This document shows, one piece after another, positions 9,842-19,593 of a stretch of 34,903 bases of DNA; position 1 is the stretch's first letter, and each line of letters opens with the position of its first letter. A model generated the notes under the pieces. It made no database searches. It was not told where the DNA came from and saw only the letters and a program-made list of their open reading frames with translations. A program made the position numbers and the translations under genes. The DNA is taken from positions 97,501 to 132,403 of the forward strand of contig RPFO01001837.1 of assembly GCA_009746045.1 (NCBI GenBank), given 5' to 3'. Source of the DNA: Mesostigma viride (taxonomy: Eukaryota; Streptophyta; Mesostigmatophyceae; Mesostigmatales; Mesostigmataceae).

Positions 9842-10250
9842 TGCCTGGCAGGCGACCCGGCCCAGCGACCCCAGCACCGGCCCCACAAACCCATCGTAGG
9901 GGACTATTAGCAGTAGTGTAGACTAGCTAGCAGTAGACGTGGCCATGCACATGTATCCCATCATAGGCGCCTATGATGGGATCCACACCAGATGCTGCAA
10001 TAGCCTTAAGCTGTTAGCCTTGCTTAACTTTGCCCATGCATGCAGAGAGTTACTCCCTGCGCGCCTGAGATGCCATGCCCTTGCTATTGACAATTGTCCA
10101 GTCATAATCATATTCCACCCCACGTCCGCACCTAATCGCTGCTGCGGACCTTACATGGAGGTGCAGGTGCACATTGTGCACCCAGAGAAGGTGGCTGTTT
10201 ACATCCCCCACCTGCAGGTTGTAGCCTAGAATGTATTATTTGAACCATAT
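9842..10250 (+). mobile_element. ORF1-only LINE, 3' part (5'-truncated copy)
   Basis: It begins with sequence matching the last codons of the LINE ORF1 at 13050-13103 (Pro/Ala-rich end), then passes directly into the same 3' UTR as the element at 13104-13552: GCAGTAGTGTAGA, GTGGCCATG, CCATGCAGAGAG, GGTGCAGGTGC and GTAGCCTAGAATGTATTA in the same order. No ORF2 lies between ORF1 and UTR in either copy. A perfect 24-bp palindrome is at 9957-9980. Confidence 0.7.
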
Positions 10251-10600
10251 ACATTTTAAAAAATATTGCGGCGTGTGCAAATCAGAACATTTTATTACTC
10301 ACATCAGAGTTCACGAAGGCACCTGGCAATTATAAAAATAAACAATTAAAGCCAACGCTAACCAGAGATACCACGACAAAATAACCACATACATTCATGG
10401 AGAATGATATGTACATTACGGAGGTGAGATTGGCATGCAACATAAGGAAAAACCCAAAAAGAAGAAGAACCCTGAAGAAATTAAAAGGAATCTGACACGG
10501 ACATCCAAGGATCACGCCAGCTGCACAATGTACAACTAACTACATCACAAAACTACGACACGCAGCAACATCGCTGCCGGCCCACCATGCAGGCCTGGAA
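10251..10600. other. No gene seen
   Basis: AT-rich sequence without convincing coding potential. It may include the 3' UTR of the LINE fragment on the - strand just to the right. Confidence 0.5.
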
Positions 10601-10605
10601 GGAAT

Positions 10606-11190
10606 CTAGACCGCATGGGTCGCGACAAAGTCGGCCCGGGTGCGGCGGAATAACACATCAGCCACGGCCGGTGCGAGTGAGGGCGAGTGACAGGCGCTGC
10701 CGCCAATACGAGGACCACGTGCGGGCAGACAACGGGGCGGTCTGCCCCTCGAGGTCGAGGCGGTCTTCACGGCGCTGGCAGCACTCGTGGAGAAACTCCG
10801 CCGTCTAATTGGGGCCCGTGGTCCCGAACTCCTCAAGGATTAAGGGGATGACCCGGTGGGTCCCCACATTGCCGTAGGAGGCAAACTTGTCGCGCTCAGC
10901 CATGCACAGCGGCAGCAGCGCCGGCATCCACAGCCGCCTGGAGGATCGATGTGGCGACCGGAGAGCGGCCAAGCCACAGAGACATCGATGAGCAGGTGGC
11001 AACCCTGCCCGTCGTAGTCAAGCACGGTAATGTCGGGGGGGTGGTTGGGTGAGTAGAGTGCGGCCCCATCCGCGTCCTCGCACTCTATGGTGGAGTGGGG
11101 AAAGACCGACCGAACCAATGATGGCACACACCACCCGGAGGAGAGCGGTATGGAGACATAGAGGAACCAGTTCTGGTTCTGCTGGACACC
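10606..11190 (-). pseudogene. LINE ORF2 C-terminal region, frameshifted
   Basis: Three overlapping frames together give a LINE ORF2 tail in the expected order: VSIPLSSGWCVPSLVRS and HPPDITVLDYDGQGCHLLID (10990-11160), then SYGNVGTHRVIPLILEEFG (10810-10895), then LAPAVADVLFRRTRADF (10610-10660). The same block order is found in the intact fragment at 7823-8101. At least two frameshifts and a stop make it non-functional. Confidence 0.65.
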
Positions 11191-11212
11191 CATGCACGCG
11201 ATGTTAGATGTA

Positions 11213-11320
11213 GTAGTGTAACCATATCCATATGCCCCTTCCTTATAGGGATATGTGTTACATATGCTCCCCACGTGCGGCTCGATATGTAATAATTTAA
11301 TTTAAGTTTAATTAAATGAT
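11213..11320 (+). mobile_element. Short LINE 3' end with AT tail
   Basis: Contains GTAGTGTAA, a block like the TATGTGCTACAT...CTCCCAACGGAG terminus of the other LINEs (here ATATGTGTTACATATGCTCC), and an AATTTA-type tail at 11290-11318. No coding part remains. The neighbouring 11340-11430 shares ATGAGATTAGCAT and GTAAGTAAG motifs with 141-215. Confidence 0.5.
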
Positions 11321-11544
11321 GCGGATGATCTTTGTGCTAAGTACTATATTGTACATGAGATTAGCATGGTAGTAAGTAAGTAATCCTTGACGTATTCCAA
11401 ACGTTCGTGTGGCACGAAAGTACTTACTTATCTGTACCTCCCTATTCATACATAGCCACTTGCATGATCAGTACCCACGTGATGCAGTCTACCCGTTTTT
11501 TATTATTTAACACTTCGTAAACCATGACAACATTCTGGACACAT

Positions 11545-13552
11545 AGCCACGAGCCACGAGGTAGCCATGGCTGACGGCGGAGCTCATAACTTTCACGTTT
11601 GAGCACTGAATTTAGTCGTGAATATCACAATCGCTTCGTCTTTCTAAGACGCACATGCTGATTTAATTTTCCGACGCTATTACGCAATTTACGATGAGCA
11701 AACGCCCATCGACGCAACGCAGCCTGACGGCTGCGCTCGGCAATGAAAATACGTCTGCAGCTCCGGCTGCAGCTTCGCCATCAGGGCCGGAAGGCAGTGG
11801 TGACACTAGTCGCGCACTGGTGGTCGCCCAGAACCCTCCCGGGCTCTCCTCGCCCTCTGCATCGCCTGACCCAAAGCGCAGTCGCCCAGGCGAACCTGGC
11901 TGGTCTGAGCGTGATTTTGACGTCGATAGGCTCTTTACCACCTTCGACGCCAACAGGCCTGCCTTTTTCGACATGCCACCCATCAAGATACTGGAGCTCG
12001 TGTTTTACGGGTCACACACCTCACCGGCTGGCCCTGTGCCAGCAACTCAATTTCCACACCCAGCTTTTTCGCAACGGAGCTGACGGCCGGTATTCCCACC
12101 GCGTCTCAGACTCGTCGACCAACCTCAGGCCGGCTGGTCTCGCCCCCGCCTTCAGCTCGCAGCTCTCTTTACCCTCACTAAGCGCTCTGCCGAGGACCTT
12201 CTGCACCCCACCCCCATTACCGAATCCACCTTCGTCCACCACCTCCACGCCGCCCTCTCACAGCACGTGACGCAAATTGCTGCAGATGTGGCGGCAATTG
12301 GCGGCACGCTGGCTGCTGAGCTCCCCACCATCCCCACCGCCACCGCCGCCCTAGCTCCTCGCCTCCACCCCCCCCCCCCCCTCCGCCTCCACCGACTCCA
12401 TCACCGCCCAGCTCCGCGACATCTACCAGCGTCTTAAGGACAACGCCATCGCTATCGAGGTTCTGCAGAACACCGCAGGCCTCACCGCCCAGGCGGTGAA
12501 GGACATTGCCGCCAAGCCAGCCCCGGCTGGCCTGGCCGGCGATGCTCCTCCCATCACCGCCTGGGCGGACATGCTTATAAGCAACACACCACCTCCACCA
12601 CCTCCGCCGTCGCAGCCCAGCTTCAACGGCAGACGCTTGACCTCCGCGAGGAGGCCGAGCTCGCCAAGCGCAGCCTCAACGTCATTGTCAAGAACTTCGA
12701 CATGGAGGAAGGTGAGAATTCCGAGAAGCTTACGCGTGCGTTTGAGAGAGAAATCCTTGGTCGCATGGGTCTTAATGGTGAGATCGACCTGGTCGCCCAC
12801 CGCCTTCCCCGCGCGCGGGGTAAGGCGGGGGCGCCCCCGCTCCTTCTCACCTTTAAGACCCCGGCGGACAAGATTTCTTTTCTCCGACGCCGCAAGCGGC
12901 TCGAGAAGACTCTCTTCACCATTGATGATGACTTGACCCTGGCGCAGCAACAACGGCGACGGGAGCTATGGCCGACCTACCTCCAGCTCCGGCAGACCAA
13001 GGCGGGGCAGCCGGTGTACTGGAAGGGGGCGGCCATCTACGTCGGCCACAAGCCATGGCAGGCGACCCCCGCGGCCCCCGCGACTCCAGACGCCCCAGCT
13101 TAGGGGAATACAGCAGTAGTAGTGTAGAATAGATAGACCGTGGCCATGTACATGTACGCCTCCTACAGGCACTATACCAGCTGAGCCACGAGCATTATTT
13201 AACCATGTACATGTGTGCCTATGATGTGCCACACTCGAGATGATGCCTAGTTTTATTTAGTTATGCTGTGCCCATGCAGAGAGCTGCTCTCTGCTGAGAT
13301 GCCACGCTCTAGTTTTTGTATAGCCATCATGATCTTCCCCCTCACAGGCATGCTCCCCCCTTACCCGGGCATAGCGTGATAGACCATGAGGGTGCAGGTG
13401 CCCTGGTGCACCTAGAGCAGGGGTAGCTTACATTCCCACCCTTGCATGCAGTAGCCTAGAATGTATTAAAAGCCATATGCCACTTCTCAGGGCTATGTGC
13501 TACATCTACTCCCAACGGAGTGATGTTGATAATTAATTAATTAATTAATTAA
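11545..13552 (+). mobile_element. ORF1-only ('half') LINE, nearly full length
   Basis: The 5' UTR starts at about AGCCACGAG (the same start as the fragment at 24454). It is followed by a three-frame ORF1 (11694-13103), a 3' UTR (13104-13530) and an AATT tail (13531-13552). There is no reverse-transcriptase sequence between ORF1 and the UTR. The final block (GCTATGTGCTACAT...CTCCCAACGGAG) is shared with the RT-encoding LINE at 562-2585, which suggests recognition by that element's machinery. I could not find an exact target-site duplication. Confidence 0.7.
11694..13103 (+). pseudogene. LINE ORF1 protein (coiled-coil, RNA-binding type), frameshifted
   Basis: ORF1 proteins bind element RNA as oligomers. 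The start MSKRPSTQRSLTAALGNE is followed by a Ser/Pro/Ala-rich stretch with a basic PDPKRSRPG patch. Near 11970 comes DMPPIKILELVFYG, an F-box-like helix start. After a frameshift a heptad-rich region is visible (AADVAAIGGTLAAEL, RDIYQRLKDNAIAIEVLQ). The last frame (12600-13103) has the conserved C-terminal part: AKRSLNVIVKNFDMEEGE, LVAHRLPRARG, PPLLLTFKTPADKISFLRRR, LTLAQQQRRRELWPTYLQLR and PVYWKGAAIYV, the usual order for L1-like ORF1 proteins of algae. At least two frameshifts (about 12010-12100 and 12600) break the protein. Confidence 0.75.
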
Positions 13553-13697
13553 CCCATGACACAAGATCCAATCGGAGCACGCCAATCGATAGTCAATCAA
13601 GAAGCTCTGGGTGCATAGATGTGCCTTCAAAAGCCTACTTATGCTAAATGCTCCTTCACCTCAACCGATGCCCGTTGAATAATGCTTGAATGCTGCT
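13553..13697 (-). other. Region downstream of the secreted-protein stop
   Basis: This short stretch between the gene's stop codon and the tail of the ORF1-only LINE probably contains the 3' UTR. The LINE therefore lies immediately behind the gene. Confidence 0.3.
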
Positions 13698-16600
13698 CTA
13701 GCTCCCCCTTGAGCGCGACGCGAAAGGCATCCGATACAGGTTACGGGGTGCAAGGGCGCGCCCAGGAGTTGCCTTTTGCACCTCCCCGAAGTCTGCTCCA
13801 CGGATTGTGCCCACCAAATCCCCCTCGCCAACACCAGGACCTGGCTCGCCCAATTCTTTTGCCACTTCTTTTTTAGGCTCCCCGACCGCCTCATGGAGCA
13901 GTCCCGCAGAATCCCCTGTGACAACACCAAAACTTCTTAATTCGTCCAGGTCTTCTTGAACCTTCCTAACCACCTCATTGAGCACACCCACAGAATCTCC
14001 CTTGACAATACCAAAGCGTCCTTTGTCCAGGTCTTCTTGAACCTTCCCAACCGCCCCATCGAGCAGACCAGCAGAATCCCCCTTGTCAAAACCGGAATCC
14101 CGCCCAGCCACTTTTTCTTGAGACTTCCCAACGGCATCATGGAGCAGCCGAGCGAGATGCACGTCGATGATACCCAATACCCCAGGTATTGTGCTCCTGG
14201 GCGTGACATCCTGCCCCGCTTTCCCTGCGGCATCGCGGATCATTCCCGCGAGCTCCCCCTCCACCAAATCAACCCCAGGGTACGCCACTGACATCGTCCT
14301 CAAGCGGGGGTCGGCGGGATCCACCGTGGTCACCCCGTTGCCACCCCCGACGGCCAGCCTGGGGCGAGGCCCCTCGCGCTCCCTTACGCTGTCACCCGCG
14401 ACCATGACCGCGGCCTCCATGCTGGCGATCGTCCCTATAGCGCCCGCGTCCTGGTCAGCGGCGAACGAGCCGGGTTTCCCACTCGCATCTTCTCCCACCG
14501 GACGGCTCCTGCGGTGCCGATGCAGGCCGCGCAGCTGCAACAATGGACCTGCTGCGACCTCTTCTGAGTCATGAATTCGCGCCCGACGCTCACTGCCAGT
14601 TGGATGCGGGAAGCCAGCATTACCGTATCGGTCCCCGGCCGCATGAATGTTGGAGGTCATGGGCAGCAAGGTCGCCTGCAGGAGCGCCCATATGCGCTGC
14701 CGAGAGTGCGCCATGTGGCCGGAGGAACCCCAGAAGAATTGCGAGAGCGCCTGCGCGTCCTCCGGCAGGGGGGTGTCGTCCATGGCAGGGTCCTGCATGC
14801 GCGCACAGGGCATGACAAGGCAAAAACAAGGCAGGTAATGCAAGACAGGAGAGTATGAGAATTGCGGAAGTGTGCGCGAGAGATATGACGATAGGCAGGG
14901 AGGTTGGAAGCAGATAAAGATAGAACGAGAGAGATAGAACGAGAAAGATAGAACCATAGGCAGGGATTTGGGAAGCAGATGAGGGAGATACGACGATAGG
15001 CAGGGATTAGGGAGGCAGCGAGAGAGAGATATAGAGAGGCAGGGATTAGGGACGCAGCGAGAGAGAGATATAGAGAGGCAGGGATTAGGGAGGCAGCGAG
15101 AGAGATATAGAGATAGGCAGGGATTAGGGACACAGATAAGGGAGGCAACCGCCCATGCCCATGTACCGTCAGAGATCACAGCAACCTGACTGTTCAGGGG
15201 CAGCACATGCACAGTTCATGGAAAGCACATACAAAACTCAAAAGCATATGCGATATAATAAGAGATGTAAGCATACATAATTGTCCAATCCGTCTAAGCC
15301 CAAGTCATGTTCCAGCTATGTGTTGCAAGGGCGGCCCTTAGGGGTTAATTTCTATGGTTCTACCTTCACTGAAGTACAGTCAAGCCTACAGTCAAGCCCA
15401 CTGTAAAGCAACAGTAAAGCCTCCCCCCTACACCAAACGCACACACCCACACCCAACAAGCCTTCCCCCAGCCCCCATCATACGTGATAGTCACTCCCAT
15501 ACCTGATGGCAGGCGGGCAGGTGGCCACTCCCACCGGCAGTACACGTACCTATCGTTCGACGAAAAATTCACATCCCCTTTCCTTGCTCACTGGGACTCG
15601 CAAAACTCACGCTTGTTTTCCCTCTCTCCCCCAAACAGTCACGTGATGTCGTCAATCAATTACCCCCCCCCCCCCCCCCCGCCCCGCCGCTTACCTGCGG
15701 ATTCCCAGGGACCCCTCGCAGAAATTCCCGCCATTGCTCCGAGCTTTCCTGCTGGTCCGCATCCTCCCCTCCCCCTCCTAGCGAGAGCTCACCTTGGTCA
15801 ACACCCAGAAGCCCTTCCTCCATGAGCAACCTCGTCAATCCCCTCACAACCCCGTCACCCTGGCCGTCGTCCACAGGGACTGCCTCTGAGTGAGGCAGCA
15901 TGTCACTCCCGGACTGTGGCGCGCCACTTGTGGCCGCGGCGTCGTTTGGTCGCCGCGAATATTGGGGGTGTTGGTGATCCTGAATATCCCCCGAGTACTC
16001 CTCTTGAATATACACACCACCCGCGCTACCGCTCCCATCCACCAACCTGTCACCGCCCACGCCGACCCCATCATCGATCCCCACTTTGCCCTCGCCCAGT
16101 TGCACATTGTTTATCAGTTGCACGTATTGGCCAGGCTGCAAGTTTGCAGACTGGCCCAGGGACATGCCAGGGTCCGACGGGACGCTGTTGTCCAACGGCT
16201 CATCAAAGCCCGATGGGTTTGTAACGCCCAGCTGATGATCCATACCCGACGCCATGTTCACGCCCGACGGATCATTGAGGCTTGATGGCTGACCCAGGCC
16301 CAACGCCGCATGGCCGCTGACTTGAGTACCGATACCATCACCATCAATGTGCCTGTCGGGGACATTACGCAAGTTATATCCGCCGCCACTATCGCCATGG
16401 TGGCCACGCCTTCGCTGGCGTAATGCACCCCGCTGCCGCCGCAGGTCACGGAAGATATCTTCCAGCAGGTGGCCACCAACCCCCACCGTCCCCGCCACTC
16501 TGTGAGAAAGAGCCTGGGGTAGCAGCGACCCCGTTTGTGAAGACAGCTGCTGCGGCCGTGGCTGTAGCTGTGGCAGCGGCTGTGGTTGCGGCTGTGGTTG

Positions 16601-17782
16601 CGGTTGTGGCTGGCGCTGTGGCTGTGGCTGTGGACGTGGCTGTGACTGTGAATTTGACTGTGGCTGTGGCTGTGGCTGTGGCTGTGGCTGTGGCTGTGGC
16701 TGTGGCTGTGGCTGTGGCTGTGGCTGTGGCTGTGGCTGTGGCTGTGACTGTGGCTGTGACTGTGGCTGTTGCTGTGGCTGTGGCTGTGCCTGCAATTGCG
16801 GCTGTGGATCTTTCTGTTTCACCTTCAACGCTGGCTGTGAGAGGATCGAGGCAGCCACCAGCGCTTGGCTGGGGGCATGCTCGCGCTGGCCCCTGCGCTG
16901 CTGCCTGGTGGGCGCTCTGGGCGCTGGCATGTGATGCCTCTGGCTGGCGTGCGGGAGGAAGAGGGAGTGGATGAGTTCGTTGTTGCTGGGTTGATGGTGT
17001 TTTTCTTCATCGCTGTCGTGATGGTGCTTGGCTGTGGGATCACGCGGGTGAGTTGGGCGGGTGGGGGGCAGGGGATTAACTACAAGTATATAAATCACGT
17101 GACTGATCTAGAGGAGAGAGGGGAATTGGGTGGTGGACAGGGGGGGGGGTAGGTCTTATGAATTGGGGGATAATGGGTGGGTTGTCCTTCCAGCAGTTAG
17201 GGGAGAAAAGGGCGGGGTGCATCTCATTCAAAAGGCTGGGATTTGCCTCATTCAAAAGGGTGGAATGAGCTTCATTCAAAAGGGTGGGGTGTGTTTTTCA
17301 TTCAACCACTTACAGAAGAAAACAAGGGGATGTGTTTTAAAGGGTAGGATGCGTGTTTCAGAAAGCAGTTAGGGAACGAGAGGTGGAATGTGTTCCATCC
17401 AAACATTCAAGAAAAAAGAGTGGGATGCGCTTCATTTCTATGCTCGCCCATTGACTGAAAGTCTCTGACACAGCCAGCCCAGGTTACCATCCAGGGGCAG
17501 CCACCAGCATTACAGATAAATGGAGCAGGGGGCGAGGCTACGTGTGTCCGTTGGCGAATTGCCATGCAAAGTTACTTCAAACAAATGGGGTCAAGCCAGC
17601 AAGGAAGAGCAGCAGCTTCTTTATCGAATCCTTGCCATGGAGGCTGCCACCGACCCATCACATTGCCCTTGCTCACCTTGGCATTGAGGGGCCGGTGCCA
17701 GTAGCAAGATGACAGCGCACCGAATAAAAAGAAGAAGGGGAAGCGGACAGCAGGATGGGGATGCCCGCCGCGGTCTATTCAT
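13698..17782 (-). CDS. Secreted Gln/Pro-rich protein with C-terminal 30-residue repeats, three exons
   Basis: The model uses exon 1 17782-17677, exon 2 17031-15695 and exon 3 14792-13698, giving about 845 residues. Exon 1 encodes a signal peptide (MNRPRR, a Leu-rich core, APAPQCQ) and ends CAAG|GTGAGC in phase 1. Exon 2 begins after CCCACAG with AKHHHDSDEEKHHQP, has a basic stretch, about 80 residues of Gln-Pro repeats, then a Gly/Asp/Ser-rich region (DGDGIGTQVSGHAALG, MASGMDHQLG) and ends CCGCAG|GTAAGC in phase 0. Exon 3 starts after CATGCAG with DPAMDDTPLPEDAQAL and contains 5-6 repeats of about 30 residues (GDSAGLLDGAVGKVQEDLDK type). The protein is predicted to be exported or wall-associated and largely disordered. 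I do not recognise the family; the function is unknown. The stop is at 13698-13700. The frame is open throughout, unlike the left copy. An extra intron near 14520-14640 cannot be excluded. Confidence 0.65.
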
Positions 17783-18410
17783 GGCGTAATACGCATGGCG
17801 GGCATAACATATCGAGTTTTCCGTGTAGGCCGGTGGACGTAACCCAGAAGCTGCGCACCCGGCTACCTCGAGAAGAAGAGGAATGCACTTAGGCACGACG
17901 AGAGTGAGGCGGACGTGCAAACGACGGACTAGAAAGGCGCCCTGCATGCAGGGTCGTGATGATCGATATTCGAAACTATCACGCATAAAAGAGGTTTCAT
18001 GCGGGGTAATACATTCGGCTTCATTCCGTGCGATGAATGCCGTCCACTTGTTGGCATATATCCTACAAACGTTCCCTAACTTGCCGGTTGCACACGACTT
18101 CTGAGTGGTATAGCTCCCACGACCCATAAGTCGCTGGCCACCATTTTACTCATCCACTTCCGTTTCCTACTGTACTAGTAGAATGTCGCCATGAAACGGT
18201 GTGTGCGGTCTGCAATCTGCGATACAGAGTGTAGCTCAAGCTGCACGAGAGGCATACATGTCGTAAGGCATGATATCCTGAAGGTGGGGTATGGCCCTGG
18301 GCTTAATTGTGAGTTGTGGCATGACTGGCATGTCCCATTAATTGGCAACTTGTGACTTTGCAAGCTTAGCCTGCCGACAGCCCGACACGTGTACTGTATA
18401 CCGAATGTGT
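14870..18410 (-). repeat. Right arm of the large inverted duplication
   Basis: This is the reverse-complement counterpart of about 3140-8290. It lacks the 790-bp segment and the LINE insertion of the left arm, and its CAGCCA, GT and 12-bp arrays are shorter. It includes imperfect repeats of TCCCTAATCCCTGCC with CT runs (14870-15150), seen at 8200-8290 on the left. Confidence 0.85.
16555..16805 (-). repeat. CAGCCA hexanucleotide array coding for Gln-Pro
   Basis: On the + strand it reads as GGCTGT units. In the gene's frame it gives alternating Gln and Pro with a few Ser, Arg and Leu substitutions, and the frame stays open. Confidence 0.9.
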
Positions 18411-19593
18411 CAGTGAGTCAGTCCGCTCAAGTCACCACGCACAGTTCTAACTTCCAAGTTCCCACGCGGGTCAATAGCCCCGTTGGATCCACTAATAATA
18501 ACCCCGTCGGTACGCCGGCGCGGGAATAACGCAGTCCAAAACCAACCAAATAAAAAAAGAAACCGCCGAGTGTGTCGTGAGACGTATGTAATTAAACTCA
18601 ACTCAACTCAACTCAACTCAAGTCAACGCGGGTCAATATATTAATGTAAGTCGGCACTCGGCAGTCGGACTGCAGTCGGTCGGCACCGTTGGCTTCCGGC
18701 GCATCCGTACCGCGGGTCCACGGCTCCGTAGTTGCAAATCAATTTTCGGCCACGAAACTCTTTTTCCAAGATGAAAATGCTCGGCCGTCGCTCGCCGGCG
18801 AGTTTGCCGCGAAATTCCGAGTGTTTCGGCGATTCTCATTTGGCGTAACCACACACAAGATTGTGACTTTTAAGTATGCCATCAGCGTCGGAAGGCCGGC
18901 CGGCCAATCACAGGAAACATCTGGAAACATTTTGGGCCCCCATTATTTTGGCTGTGAGACGCGCGCAACTTGGTCGTCGGGATTACATGTCCCTACATAA
19001 CCCAGAACCTGGCTACTGCTATGGAGATGCCCAGGTGCCCGTGCCCATTGCCCAAGACACGCGTCGGTGCAAAATAATATCATTGTGGCCAGAACCCAGA
19101 ATCCGGTGCCGCTCTTTTATCATGATATTCGACGAATTAGGAATTCACGGCTAACTAAGGCTTTGTCGGGTCGGCAAAGTAGGCTTGAAAATAAACAGAA
19201 TTCGACTCCCGCATTAACACGCAATACGTCACTGGCTGTCAAGCGGCGTCTACCTGGTTAAGGGGGAAGCTAGCTTAGCATTTACCAGGGGAATGCATCG
19301 ATGCGGGTGCACTACATTGTCATGACGGCATTTTGTCATTTCTCACCCCAAATGCGGGCAAAGAGACAACTTAGCAGTTTGCCTTCTACGTCTGCAACTT
19401 CTTCAGCTTGACTCAATGCCGACCTGGACAGCGGGAGGCATCCGTCCTATCGCCCAGCGCGTCCCTTAATTTTCTTCCGATGACTTGGTGCCTGGCCGGG
19501 TCGCCGGGCCAGCCTGTCACATTGCCGATAAAGCCCCATGCCTGGACCACGCGCGCCATAAGTACGGCCAGTACACGGCGGGCATTTCCCGCA
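18411..19593. other. Intergenic region between two secreted-protein genes; no gene seen
   Basis: It must contain the divergent promoters of the right-arm gene (-) and of the third family member (+). Visible features are an AACTCA pentamer-like array at 18596-18622 (with a related GAGTT array at 3213-3230 on the left arm) and GGCCGGCCGGCC at 18893-18904. No conserved promoter element is clear. Confidence 0.5.

Noticed and set aside
3140-18410. The inverted arms as terminal repeats of a single giant DNA transposon
   Set aside because: The outer ends fade in similarity rather than stopping sharply, no target-site duplication is visible, and no transposase lies between. A gene-containing inverted duplication fits better.
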